In this document: one piece after another, positions 51,264 through 59,981 of the stretch
How positions within the stretch are numbered: position 1 is the stretch's first letter
How the letters are laid out: the number at the start of each line of letters is the position of its first letter
Assembly: GCF_006539945.1 (NCBI RefSeq)
Contig: NZ_BJNZ01000015.1
Coordinates: 39,864-103,863, forward strand
DNA length: 64,000 nucleotides
Direction: 5' to 3'
Source: Cellulosimicrobium cellulans
GTDB lineage: Bacteria > Actinomycetota > Actinomycetes > Actinomycetales > Cellulomonadaceae
Made by a program: the position numbers and the translations under genes
The notes under the pieces: generated by a model
Seen by the model: the letters and a program-made list of their open reading frames with translations, nothing else
Told to the model about the DNA's origin: nothing
Database searches by the model: none

Positions 51264-52766
51264 CTACCTCGTGAGGGTCGGGCGCGTGCGAGGGGCCAGG
51301 AGGGCGACGCCCGCCGCGAGCAGCACCGTGACGCCGAAGCAGACGACGTACGACGCGAGGCCGAGCGTCGGGTGCAGGGCCCACAGGAGCGAGCCGGTGA
51401 CGGCGAGCGCGGTGGCGGCGGCGACGGCGTCGGACACCTGGAGCGCGGACGAGTTGGCGCCCTGCTCCGCCACGGGTGAGAGCTCGAGCGTCAGCACCGA
51501 CAGCGTCGGGTGGGTCATGCCCATGCCGAGGCCGGCGAGGGTCCACGCGACCATGCCGACGACGGGCGGGACGGCGGTCCACGCGAGCAGCGCCGCGCCC
51601 CCGATGCCGAGCGCGACGAGCGTCCCGCCGAGGCGCACGTACCCGGCGTGCTGGAGCCCCCAGGTCGCGCGGCCGCGCAGCCAGGACCCCGTCGACCAGC
51701 CGACGGCGCCGAACGTGAGCACGGCGCCCGCGAGCGACGGCGCGAGGCCCCGCTCGTGCGAGAGCAGGAGCGGGAGCAGCACCTCGGCGCCGGTGAACGC
51801 GGCGGCGACGAGGCCGCGGATCGCGATGACGCTCGGCAGGCCGCGCGCGGCGCGGGTCGTGCCCCGGGGCAGGAGCCGCGGGACGGCGAGCGCGACGGCG
51901 GCGAGCGACGCGACGAGGAGTGCCACGAGCCCGAGCCCGCGGAGCTGGCCCGCGTAGTTGAGCGCGCCGATCCCCACGGCGGCCACGACCGCCCAGGCGA
52001 GCGACGCCTCGCGCGCGGTCCGGTCGAGGGGCGACTCGGCGTCGGCGGTCCCGTACGGCGGGGCGGCCTCGAGCGGCGGCTCGGCGTCGTCGGGCACGGC
52101 GGTAGCCGCGTCGTCCGGGGCCGAGCCGCGGGCGGCACGCATGCCCGGCCGCATGAGGATCAGCGCCGGGACGGCGAGGGCCGGGACGGCGAGGAAGACC
52201 CAGCGCCACCCGACGTGCTCCACGACCAGCCCGGCGATCGCGGGGCCGACGATCGACGGGATCACCCAGGCCGCGGCGAACGCGGCGAAGACCTTGGGGC
52301 GCCGGTCGGTGGGGAACACGCGCGCGACGAGCACGTAGAGCGCGACGATGTACAGGCCCGTCCCGACGCCCTGGAGCACGCGGCCCGCGACGAGGACCAG
52401 CATGTCCTGTGCGAGGCCGGCCACCAGCAGGCCGGTGAGGAAGAGGCCGATGCCCGTCCACAGGGGCGTCGTCGGGCCCACGCGGTCGCTCCAGCGACCG
52501 GACGCGACCATGCCCACGACGCTCGACGCGATCGACGCGGCGAACGCGAGCGTGTACAGGGTGAGGCCGTCGAGCTCGACGGCGACGGTCGGCATGGCGG
52601 TGGCGACGGCGAGCGCCTCGAACGCGCCGAGGAACACGAACGCGACCATGCCGAACAGCACCGTGCGTTGCGTCCCGGGAGAGAGCGTGCCGGCGGCAGG
52701 TTCGGCGGGGGCGTCGAGGGTGCCGTGCACCGGCGCGTCGGCGTCGGTGCGGGGGTCCGCCGTCAT
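51264..52766 (-). CDS. MFS transporter (DHA2/EmrB-like)
   Basis: This 500-residue major facilitator has 12-14 membrane segments, with the MFS motif D-R-V-G-P near the second helix and G-V-G-T-G-L-Y-I later. Such proteins export drugs or toxic metabolites. Its ATG overlaps the stop of the quinone reductase gene (ATGA), so it is the second gene of a SoxR-controlled operon. A central cytoplasmic loop (about 218-265) is Ala/Pro/Asp-rich. Substrate unknown; redox-active compounds are likely from the context. Confidence 0.87.
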   Translation of the reverse strand: MTADPRTDADAPVHGTLDAPAEPAAGTLSPGTQRTVLFGMVAFVFLGAFEALAVATAMPTVAVELDGLTLYTLAFAASIASSVVGMVASGRWSDRVGPTTPLWTGIGLFLTGLLVAGLAQDMLVLVAGRVLQGVGTGLYIVALYVLVARVFPTDRRPKVFAAFAAAWVIPSIVGPAIAGLVVEHVGWRWVFLAVPALAVPALILMRPGMRAARGSAPDDAATAVPDDAEPPLEAAPPYGTADAESPLDRTAREASLAWAVVAAVGIGALNYAGQLRGLGLVALLVASLAAVALAVPRLLPRGTTRAARGLPSVIAIRGLVAAAFTGAEVLLPLLLSHERGLAPSLAGAVLTFGAVGWSTGSWLRGRATWGLQHAGYVRLGGTLVALGIGGAALLAWTAVPPVVGMVAWTLAGLGMGMTHPTLSVLTLELSPVAEQGANSSALQVSDAVAAATALAVTGSLLWALHPTLGLASYVVCFGVTVLLAAGVALLAPRTRPTLTR

Positions 52767-53794
52767 ACGAGAACGACCTTTCCGGTGGTGGCGCGCGCTT
52801 CGAGCTCGCGGTGGGCGCGCGCTGCGTCCGCGAGGGGTACCTGGTGCGTGACGACGTGCCACGTCCCGTCCGCCGCGAGCGCGAGCGCGCGCTCCTGCAG
52901 GTCGAACAGGTCTCCCCAGGGTCGGGCCCGGGGTCCCACGGCCCACCGTACGTCGTGCGTCGCCGCCGCGGCCTCGGAATTCCCGGCGTCGTGGTCGACG
53001 TCACCGGCACGGTTCGGCTCACCCGACGACCACCCGAAGAGCACGAGGCGCCCGTCCGGCGCGACGAGCGCCGCAGCCTCCGTGCCCGCGTCCCCGCCCA
53101 CGCCGTCGAGCAGGACGGTCGCCCCGGCCGGGGCGTGCCGCACGACGGCGGCCCGCGCCTCGTCGAGCCAGCCGTCGGCCCGGTAGTCGATCGCGACGAG
53201 CCGGTCGGCGTGCGCCTGCGTGGCGAGCGCGCGCACGAGCGCGACCTTCTCCGGGCCGCCCGCGAGCGCGACGACCCGCGCGCCGGCCGCGAGCGCGCTC
53301 TGCACGAGGAGCGTGCCGAGCCCGCCGGCCGCGGCCGTGACGATCGCGGTGTCGGTCGCGTCGAGCTCCGCGAGGTCGAGTATCCCGACGGCGGTGCGGC
53401 CGGTCCCGATCATCGCGATCGCATCGGGCGCCGTGACGTGGTCGGGGATGCGGTGCAGCGCCTCGACCGCGACGACGGCGAGCCGCGCGTAGCCGCCGCC
53501 GTCGGGGGTGGCGCCGAGGTGGGCCGCGACCCGCCGACCACGCCACGCGGCGTCGACCCCCGGCCCGACGGCGGCCACGACCCCGGCGACCTCGCGTCCG
53601 GGGATCGTCGGGAGCGCGGGGAGGGGCAGCGGGCCGCCCGCGGCCTCGCCCCGGCGCAGGGTCGTGTCGAGCAGGTGCACGCCGTGCGCGCGGACGGCGA
53701 CGAGCACCTGACCCGGCCCGGGGACGGGGTCGGGGACCTGGTCGAGGACGAGGTTCTCGGGCGGTCCGAACGTGTGCAGGCGGATGGCGTCCAC
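52763..53794 (-). CDS. Zinc-independent medium-chain quinone reductase/alcohol dehydrogenase family protein
   Basis: This 343-residue protein has the MDR fold: N-terminal GroES-like domain (I-P-G-R-E-V-A-G-V-V-A-A-V-G) and the NADPH-binding A-A-A-G-G-L-G-T-L-L-V-Q. The catalytic zinc cysteines are absent, as in NADPH:quinone reductases (QOR). It would reduce quinones, guarding against redox cycling. It is the first gene after the SoxR-box promoter, which fits a redox-stress role, and it is coupled to the MFS gene. Confidence 0.87.
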   Translation of the reverse strand: MDAIRLHTFGPPENLVLDQVPDPVPGPGQVLVAVRAHGVHLLDTTLRRGEAAGGPLPLPALPTIPGREVAGVVAAVGPGVDAAWRGRRVAAHLGATPDGGGYARLAVVAVEALHRIPDHVTAPDAIAMIGTGRTAVGILDLAELDATDTAIVTAAAGGLGTLLVQSALAAGARVVALAGGPEKVALVRALATQAHADRLVAIDYRADGWLDEARAAVVRHAPAGATVLLDGVGGDAGTEAAALVAPDGRLVLFGWSSGEPNRAGDVDHDAGNSEAAAATHDVRWAVGPRARPWGDLFDLQERALALAADGTWHVVTHQVPLADAARAHRELEARATTGKVVLV

Positions 53795-53865
53795 GGGTGC
53801 TCCCTCGGTTGTTGCGGGCCGCGGCCGGAGCGGCGGTACGCGACCCGGTCCGGGCGCGCCCTGCT

Positions 53866-53896
53866 AGTCTCGAACCTCAACAAATGTTGAGGTCAA
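53866..53896 (-). promoter_or_regulatory. SoxR box and promoter of the quinone reductase-MFS operon
   Basis: CCTCAACAAATGTTGAGG (53875-53892) is an 18-bp SoxR operator. On the minus strand it lies between a -35 TTGACC (53896-53891) and a -10 GAGACT (53871-53866), separated by 19 bp, the same abnormal spacing as the E. coli soxS promoter. This predicts SoxR activation of 53794 onward. Confidence 0.9.
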
Positions 53897-53943
53897 GCAG
53901 CCCGCGGCGCGTCGTCGTCGCGGCCGTCCGGCGAGGAGCCCGC

Positions 53944-54414
53944 GTGCCCGACGACGCCCCGACCCCGGACGACGAGCTCACCGTCGGCCAGCTCGCCGCA
54001 CGCAGCGGCGTCGCGGTCTCCGCGCTGCACTTCTACGAGCGCGAGGGGCTCATCACGAGCCGCCGGACCCCGGGCTACCAGCGGCGCTTCCCGCGCGAGA
54101 CGCTGCGGCGCGTGGCGTTCGTGCGCGCGTCGCAGCGCGTCGGCATCCCCCTCGCGCGCATCCGCGCCGCGCTCGCGACGCTGCCCGGCGACCGGACGCC
54201 CACCGCCAAGGACTGGCACCGGCTGTCGGCCGGGTGGCACGCCGACCTCGACGCGCGCATCGAGCAGCTCACGCGACTGCGCGACCACCTCACGGACTGC
54301 ATCGGCTGCGGGTGCCTGTCGCTGCGCAAGTGCGTGCTCGTCAACCCGCACGACGCGCTCGCCGACGAGGGCCCCGGCCCGCGGACGCTGCTCGTGGACG
54401 GGATCGAGGACTGA
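53944..54414 (+). CDS. soxR: SoxR-type redox-sensing MerR regulator
   Basis: This 156-residue MerR-family regulator has an N-terminal winged helix (T-V-G-Q-L-A-A-R-S-G-V-A-V-S-A-L-H-F-Y-E-R-E-G-L) and a dimerisation helix. A [2Fe-2S] site is formed by Cys119, Cys122, Cys124 and Cys130, the SoxR pattern. Oxidised or nitrosylated SoxR twists its operator to activate transcription. The GTG at 53944 is chosen, with GAGGAG upstream. It is divergent from the quinone reductase-MFS operon, which carries the SoxR box. Confidence 0.94.
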   Translation: MPDDAPTPDDELTVGQLAARSGVAVSALHFYEREGLITSRRTPGYQRRFPRETLRRVAFVRASQRVGIPLARIRAALATLPGDRTPTAKDWHRLSAGWHADLDARIEQLTRLRDHLTDCIGCGCLSLRKCVLVNPHDALADEGPGPRTLLVDGIED

Positions 54415-54424
54415 GCGCCGGGCG

Positions 54425-55147
54425 TCAGGCCGGCGCGAGCAGCGAGCCGAAGCTCGGGCGGCTGCGCAGCGCGAACCCCAGCCGCTCGTACACGCCGATC
54501 GCGCCGACGTTCTCGGCCGCCGCGTGCAGGAACGCGCGCTCGCCACGCTCCTGCACGTGGAACGCGACGTCGCGGACCAGGCGCGACGCGAGACCCCGGC
54601 CGCGGTGCGCGGCGTCGGTCGTCACGGCACTGATCTCCGTCCAGCCGGCGGGGTGCAGGCGCTCGCCCGCCATCGCGACGAGCCGACCGCCGTCGTCCCG
54701 GAACCCGACGTAGCGCCCGAGCAGGTACGTGCGGGCCTCGAACGGCCCGGGGCGGCTCAGCTCGACGAGCGCGAGCATGTCCGGCACGTCGGCTGCTCCG
54801 AGCACGACCGCCTCCGGGTCGGGCCGGGTGACGAGGCGGTCGGTCTCGACGAGCTGGACGCCGTCGACGCGGAGCTCGAGCGTCCAGCCCTCGGGTGGCT
54901 CGACCCCCACGGGCGGCGCGGAGAAGCGACCGCCCGGCCCGACGAGCGCCGCGATCGCGTCCCACACCCCGGGCTCGTCCCACGAGCGCACGCCCGTGAT
55001 GGGCGAGACGTCGGCCGGGTACCGGCGCGCGAGGTCGTCGCCCTCGGCGAGGTGCGCGTGGGCGCCGACGAGGGCGCTCCACGACGGGTTGTCGAGAGCG
55101 ACGTCGTCGACGCCGGTGGCGTCGGTCTGCGTTCTCGTCGCGGTCAT
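54425..55147 (-). CDS. GNAT-family acetyltransferase
   Basis: This 240-residue protein has the GNAT acetyl-CoA-binding motif in the C-terminal half: T-D-A-A-H-R-G-R-G-L-A-S-R-L-V-R-D-V-A (R/Q-x-x-G-x-G/A), then N-V-G-A-I-G-V-Y-E-R-L-G-F. It is of the FR47-like, single-GNAT form with a long N-terminal part. The acceptor is unknown. The ATG at 55147 has GAGGAGGAG upstream. It is convergent with soxR, 10 bp apart. Confidence 0.87.
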   Translation of the reverse strand: MTATRTQTDATGVDDVALDNPSWSALVGAHAHLAEGDDLARRYPADVSPITGVRSWDEPGVWDAIAALVGPGGRFSAPPVGVEPPEGWTLELRVDGVQLVETDRLVTRPDPEAVVLGAADVPDMLALVELSRPGPFEARTYLLGRYVGFRDDGGRLVAMAGERLHPAGWTEISAVTTDAAHRGRGLASRLVRDVAFHVQERGERAFLHAAAENVGAIGVYERLGFALRSRPSFGSLLAPA

Positions 55148-55338
55148 CGTGCTCCTCCTCGCCCGGTCCCCCCGGGGGCTGTGCCGTCGCCACGGTCGTC
55201 CGGGCGTGCGTGTCCTCCAGGGCGAACGCGCGCGCACCCGCGCTTCTTCCTGGTGGTTCGGGGTCACCAGGCGAGCGCGTGCCCGGCGCGGACCGCGCCC
55301 GGGGACGTCCGCCGCGGCCGGGGACGAGGCCGGGGCCG

Positions 55339-56382
55339 TCACCAGTTCTTGGTGCCGCTCCCGCTGCCCTCTCCCGGGTCGGTGCCGGTGCCGGGCTGGT
55401 CGCCGTAGAGGTCGCGGTACTCCTGCTCGAGGCGCTCCTGCTCGTCGCGCGCCTCGGAGCCCTGCTGCTCGAGCTCCTCCTGGCGCTGCTGCTCCTCGCG
55501 CTCGGCCTGGCTCTGCTGGTCCTCGCCCTCCGAGCCCTCGCCGCCCGAGGCCTCGGACTGCTCGTCGCCCTCGGAGCCCTCGCCCTCCTGCGTGTCGCCG
55601 CCGCCCTGGTTCTCGGGCTGGGAGTCCTGCGCCTGCTGCTGCTTGTCCTGGAGGCGCTGCTGCGCGGCCTCGTCCTGCTCCTGCTGCTCGGGGGTCTGCT
55701 CGGACTCCCCGCAGTCGGGCCAGCCCCGGATCTGCTCGGCCGTCGCGTACTCCTGCTCGGCGTACTCGTACCAGTCCTGGACGTCCTGGCGCAGCTCCTC
55801 CGGGTCGGGCTCCTCGCTCCCGTCGCCGTACGGGTCGAGGATGTCCTCGTCGTACGGCAGCCCGGCGTCGCGGGCGGCGATCGCCTCCTCGACGAGCGCC
55901 AGGTCCGCCGCCTTGCCGTCCGCGTACGCCATGTCGCCGTCGCCCTGGATCTCGTACGCGAGCGACAGGTTCGTCTGGATCATGCAGCGTTCCTCGGGGC
56001 TCTCGTGCTCCGCGAGGTCGTACGCGCGGTCGAGGGACGTGATCGCGTCGTAGAGCGCCCACGAGTCCTCGGAGCGGGCGAGGGCCGTCCCGTGGTTGTA
56101 GTGCGCCTTCCACGGCTCGACGATGTTGAGGACCCGCTGGATCCCGTAGTAGTCGGCCGCGGTCGTCGCCTCCCCGCCGTCGTAGCGGTCCTTGCCCGTC
56201 GCGGCGATGGGGGCGAGGAGCGCCAGCTTGACCCCGAGGACGAGGAGCGCGAGCACGACCGGCAGCGTCCCGACGAGCCACCAGGTGCGCCGGCGCAGGC
56301 GCGCGGCGCGCAGCGCGGCGACCCCGGTGGGGCGCGGCTTGCGCGTGCCGGTCGGCGGCGTCGGGGGCGGGGACCAGGTCAT
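55339..56382 (-). CDS. Membrane-anchored TPR-like protein of the MoxR-vWA operon
   Basis: This 347-residue protein has one transmembrane helix near residues 35-57, then a helical extracytoplasmic region (about 70-170) with TPR-like spacing (Y-N-H-G-T-A-L-A, Q-T-N-L-S-L-A-Y-E). A very Gln/Glu-rich tail (about 225-330) is probably coiled and highly charged. It overlaps the vWA gene by 4 bp. Its position at the operon end matches BatC/BatE-type proteins of Bat operons. Function is inferred from neighbours only. Confidence 0.75.
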   Translation of the reverse strand: MTWSPPPTPPTGTRKPRPTGVAALRAARLRRRTWWLVGTLPVVLALLVLGVKLALLAPIAATGKDRYDGGEATTAADYYGIQRVLNIVEPWKAHYNHGTALARSEDSWALYDAITSLDRAYDLAEHESPEERCMIQTNLSLAYEIQGDGDMAYADGKAADLALVEEAIAARDAGLPYDEDILDPYGDGSEEPDPEELRQDVQDWYEYAEQEYATAEQIRGWPDCGESEQTPEQQEQDEAAQQRLQDKQQQAQDSQPENQGGGDTQEGEGSEGDEQSEASGGEGSEGEDQQSQAEREEQQRQEELEQQGSEARDEQERLEQEYRDLYGDQPGTGTDPGEGSGSGTKNW

Positions 56383-57461
56383 CGGCGCACCTCCACCCGG
56401 TCCGTCGTCGGGCGCACGAGCGAGCGGCTGGCCGAGCGCGACCAGAACCACGCCTCCAGGCCGAGCAGCGCGACGAGCGCGAGCGCGAACGGCCAGACGA
56501 CCGGGCGGAACGCCGTGACGTCGCGCCGCCCGTCGGCCGCGACCTGCTGCGGGTCCACGCCCGCGACGAGCGACGCCGTCTCGGACGGCTCCTGCCGGTG
56601 CACGTACGGCACGCCGAGCTGGTCGGCGAGCGCCGTGAGCGACTCCTCGTCGAGCACGGACAGCGCCTCGACGGGCTCGCCGTCCTCGCTCGGCTGCGAC
56701 CAGTCGATGATGTACTCCGCCTCCTCCGGCTCCACGTCCGGGTCGTACTCCTTCATGCGGCCGCCCTCGGCCGTGCCGTAGCCGAGCACCGCGCCGCCGT
56801 CGACCAGCGGGGCCAGCTCGGCGAACGAGCGCGGCTCGCCCTCCGCCGTCTGCTCGCCGTCGGTGAGGAAGAAGACGAGGCGCACGTTCGCGGGGTGCTG
56901 CTCGGCGGACCCCTGGAGCGCGGACCGCAGCTCGTCGAGGGGCCGGTCCGTGAGCGATCCCTGGGAGTACCGCGTGATCTCCCGGTGGAACGTGTCCGCC
57001 CACGAGGTGATCGCGCGCGCGTCCGTCGTCAGGGGGAGCTGGCGCGAGGCCTGGGAGTCGAACGAGATGATCGAGTAGCGGGCGCCGGGGATGGCCTCGG
57101 TGAGGCTCGCGATGTCGTGCCGCACGCCGTCGAGCCGCTCCTGGCCGCCCTCGGGCCCGTAGTCCTCGGCCGCCATCGAGCCCGTGCGGTCGACGACGAA
57201 GAACATGTCGACGTTCGCGACGGACGTGTCGCGGTCCGTCGACGCGACCGACGGCGCGAGACCGATGATCCCGAGCAGCACGACCGCACCGGTGCGGCGC
57301 AGCCAGGCCGCGCGCGGGGCGCCCGGTCGCGGGGCGCCGTCGGGCCCGGGGCGTCCGGCCACGACCGCCTGCCACACCGCGAGGCCGAGCAGGGGCAGGA
57401 CGAGCAGCGCGAGCGCCCACACGGGCACGAGCGGCTGCAGCGTCAGTCCGGCGAGGTTCAT
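56379..57461 (-). CDS. vWA-domain membrane protein, BatA/BatB-like (first copy)
   Basis: This 360-residue protein has two N-terminal helices, a von Willebrand A domain with the MIDAS motif V-V-D-R-T-G-S-M and a C-terminal helix near 323-342. The D-x-T-x-S variant D-R-T-G-S is close to the classical D-x-S-x-S. vWA proteins of MoxR operons act in protein assembly or stress tolerance at the membrane. It is followed by the TPR-like gene with ATGA overlap. Confidence 0.88.
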   Translation of the reverse strand: MNLAGLTLQPLVPVWALALLVLPLLGLAVWQAVVAGRPGPDGAPRPGAPRAAWLRRTGAVVLLGIIGLAPSVASTDRDTSVANVDMFFVVDRTGSMAAEDYGPEGGQERLDGVRHDIASLTEAIPGARYSIISFDSQASRQLPLTTDARAITSWADTFHREITRYSQGSLTDRPLDELRSALQGSAEQHPANVRLVFFLTDGEQTAEGEPRSFAELAPLVDGGAVLGYGTAEGGRMKEYDPDVEPEEAEYIIDWSQPSEDGEPVEALSVLDEESLTALADQLGVPYVHRQEPSETASLVAGVDPQQVAADGRRDVTAFRPVVWPFALALVALLGLEAWFWSRSASRSLVRPTTDRVEVRR

Positions 57462-57468
57462 CGGCCCG

Positions 57469-58563
57469 TCACTCCTTCACCCGCCACGCGACGACGAGCA
57501 GCAGCGCCACGCCGAGGACCGCGACGAGGAACCAGCCCGCGGGACGGTCCGTGACGATCACCTCGGGCGACGCGTCGAGCTCGACGGCCTGCTGCGCGAC
57601 GACGTCGTCGACCATGCCCTGCACCGCGGCCGGGTCGTCGGCGAGGAAGTAGAGCCCGCCGCCGTCCTCGACCGTGCTGCGGTACTCGCTCTCCTCCGGG
57701 GTGCCCTCGTAGCGCCGCGAGCCGCCGAAGATCCCGTGCAGCGTGATGTCGCGCGACGCGACGAGGTCGGCCGCCTGGGGCAGCGTGTAGATCGGCTCGC
57801 CGGAGACGTAGTTGTCGGTCGCGAGGATGATCGAGCGCGAGCGCTCGGTGTCCTCCGCGTCGAACTGGAGGGCGCAGCTCGCGAGCCCGTCGCCGATGAG
57901 GCTCGCGCCGGAGAGGTTCGCGGTCGTGCCGGCGGTGAACTGCGCGTACTCGAGGATCTCGGCGTCGTCCGACCCGCCGGTGTAGTCGAACGTGGCCGGG
58001 TCCTTGTCGAGCGCGTCGATCCCGGCCTGGAGCTCGTCGCGCACGAGCGCGTAGTCGTCGGTGAGCGGGAAGACCGTGCGCGACGAGGAGTTGAAGATCG
58101 ACAGCGCGATCCGCTCGCCCTCGAAGTTGTCCACGAGCTCCTGGAACACCTTGAGCACCGCGCCGTCGTACTCGATCATCGAGCCCGAAACGTCCAGGCA
58201 CAGCACGATGTCGCGCGTGCCGAGCCGGTCGACGACGACGTCCGTCTCGACCGGCCGCGCCGCCACCGCGCCCGCGCCGACGACCGCGACGAGCAGGCCC
58301 GCCGCCGTGAGCCCCTGGAGCACGCGGTAGCGCCGCGCCCACGCCGCGAAGGCGGGCACGCGCGCGAGGTAGTCGGAGTTCGCGACCCAGAGCACGTCGG
58401 CGTCGGCGTCACGCGCCCGGCGCCGACGAGCGAGCCACCAGGCGACCGCGCCCGCGGCGAGGACGGCGCCGACCAGCGCGCCCCACAGCCACGGCCACAG
58501 GATGGAAGCACCCTGGGGACCGGGCACGACGGCGGTGCTCGTCGCGAGCGCGTGCCTCACCAT
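57469..58563 (-). CDS. vWA-domain membrane protein, BatA/BatB-like (second copy)
   Basis: This 364-residue protein has two N-terminal helices, then a vWA domain with a canonical MIDAS D-V-S-G-S-M, and a C-terminal anchor near residue 343. It is a diverged paralogue of the adjacent vWA gene; paired vWA genes are typical of Bat operons. The ATG at 58563 (or GTG at 58560) overlaps the stop of the upstream gene. Confidence 0.88.
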   Translation of the reverse strand: MVRHALATSTAVVPGPQGASILWPWLWGALVGAVLAAGAVAWWLARRRRARDADADVLWVANSDYLARVPAFAAWARRYRVLQGLTAAGLLVAVVGAGAVAARPVETDVVVDRLGTRDIVLCLDVSGSMIEYDGAVLKVFQELVDNFEGERIALSIFNSSSRTVFPLTDDYALVRDELQAGIDALDKDPATFDYTGGSDDAEILEYAQFTAGTTANLSGASLIGDGLASCALQFDAEDTERSRSIILATDNYVSGEPIYTLPQAADLVASRDITLHGIFGGSRRYEGTPEESEYRSTVEDGGGLYFLADDPAAVQGMVDDVVAQQAVELDASPEVIVTDRPAGWFLVAVLGVALLLVVAWRVKE

Positions 58564-59060
58564 CCGCGCACCACCGATCGGGCGCGGTCGATCGAGTCCT
58601 CGGCGTCGGTCGCCCGGGCCGCGGGGTCGTTGTCGTGGTCCGCGAACGACGGCCGGTAGTACCGCGCGATGACCTGGGTGAGGCGTCCGGCCTCGCCGAT
58701 CTGCTGGATCTCCGAGAGCGTCATGGACGACGCGTCCTGCCCGAGCCGGCCCGTGGCGAAACCCCGCATCTCGGCAGAGAGCGCGAGGTGCAGCCCGCGC
58801 TCGTCGAGCTCGCCCGCGCGGAACCGCTCCGCGACGGCGTCCAGCCGTCGCTCGTACTCGGCGCGCAGCGACGCGTAGGGGTCGTAGGGGCCGGTGGGGA
58901 GCAGGGGCGCGCGCGGCGGCGCGGCCTTCTCCGCCGCGCTCGCGCGTGTCAGCCAGACGACCAGGAACACGACGGTGGCCGCCGCGAGGATCAGCACGAT
59001 CCCCAGCACGGTCCACCACCCCGAGTAGCCCACGGGGTCGACGAGCTCATCGACGGGCAC
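58557..59060 (-). CDS. Membrane protein of the MoxR operon (DUF4381-like)
   Basis: This 167-residue protein has one helix (about 16-38) followed by a charged cytoplasmic domain with R-A-G-E-L-D-E-R-G-L-H-L-A-L-S-A-E-M-R-G-F. Small one-helix proteins between DUF58 and vWA genes are typical of this operon type. The GTG at 59060 overlaps the DUF58 gene by 14 bp. Family assignment is approximate; function unknown. Confidence 0.7.
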   Translation of the reverse strand: MPVDELVDPVGYSGWWTVLGIVLILAAATVVFLVVWLTRASAAEKAAPPRAPLLPTGPYDPYASLRAEYERRLDAVAERFRAGELDERGLHLALSAEMRGFATGRLGQDASSMTLSEIQQIGEAGRLTQVIARYYRPSFADHDNDPAARATDAEDSIDRARSVVRGW

Positions 59061-59949
59061 GCTTCTGCCTCCCCAGGAGCTCGACGAACCGCTGCACGAC
59101 GTCGTCCGACCCCTCGACGAGCACGCCCTCGACCTGGAGGGTGCGCAGCCGCTCCGCGACCTCGGCCCGCCGCGCGGCGAGGGCCTGGGCCGCGGACTCG
59201 GCGAGCGCCGCCCGGCCGCGCAGGAACGCCGGCAGGCGCAGCGTCCCGTCGACGTCCGCGACCTCGCCGGTGGCGTGCGGGCCCGCGCCCGCACCGACGG
59301 GGGAGAGGTCCGCGACCTGGACGACCATGACCTCGTGGCGCACGCGCAACGACCGCAGGAGCTCCTCGTGCTCGGCAGCGGGTCGTGCCTCGTCGGTCAC
59401 GACCACGATCAACGAGCGGCGCCGGAACGCGGACCGCGCGCGGTCGAGCGGCCGCGTCAGGTCGCTCGGCGGCGCGTCGGGTCGCCACAGGTCCTCCACC
59501 GTGCGCAGCAGCACCTCGAGGTCCTGCGTGCTCGCACGGGGCGGGAGCTGGACGAGCCGCCGGGCGTCGCCCGCGACGAGCGCGACCCGGTCGCCCCGGT
59601 CGCGCGCGAGGTAGGCGACGAGCGCGCAGCAGAAGCTCCCGATCTCCGCCTTGGTCTCGCCGCTCGGGGCGGTCGCGCCCATCGTGCGCCCGGTGTCGAC
59701 GACGAGCACGAGGTTGAGGTTCGACTCGCGCACGAACCGGCGGATGATCGGCAGGCCCGCGCGCGCCGACGACTTCCAGTCGATGTCGCCGACGTCCTCG
59801 CCGGGCGCGTACAGGTGCAGGTCGTCGAAGTCCTGGCCGTGCCCCTTGAAGACCGACCGGTGCCGTCCCTCGAGCAGGCCGGACGCCCGGCGCGCGACCG
59901 GGAGGTCGAGCCGGGCCCGGACCTGGGCGAGACGGGAGACGTCGGGCAC
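59047..59949 (-). CDS. DUF58 domain-containing protein
   Basis: This 300-residue protein is a classical DUF58 partner of MoxR: the R-H-R-S-V-F-K-G-H-G-Q-D-F-D-D-L-H and Y-A-P-G-E-D-V-G-D-I-D-W-K-S-S-A-R motifs, then a vWA-like core starting V-L-V-V-D-T-G-R-T-M. The GTG start at 59949 has only weak GAGAG upstream. It follows moxR by 32 bp. Role in the complex unknown. Confidence 0.9.
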   Translation of the reverse strand: MPDVSRLAQVRARLDLPVARRASGLLEGRHRSVFKGHGQDFDDLHLYAPGEDVGDIDWKSSARAGLPIIRRFVRESNLNLVLVVDTGRTMGATAPSGETKAEIGSFCCALVAYLARDRGDRVALVAGDARRLVQLPPRASTQDLEVLLRTVEDLWRPDAPPSDLTRPLDRARSAFRRRSLIVVVTDEARPAAEHEELLRSLRVRHEVMVVQVADLSPVGAGAGPHATGEVADVDGTLRLPAFLRGRAALAESAAQALAARRAEVAERLRTLQVEGVLVEGSDDVVQRFVELLGRQKRARR

Positions 59950-59981
59950 GTGGTGCTCTCTCGAGAAGGTGAGGGGGTCGC

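Noticed and set aside
49957..53022. Long minus-strand open frame through the sirohaem chelatase and repeat array
   Set aside because: It is antisense to two well-supported plus-strand genes and reads Arg-rich low-complexity sequence.
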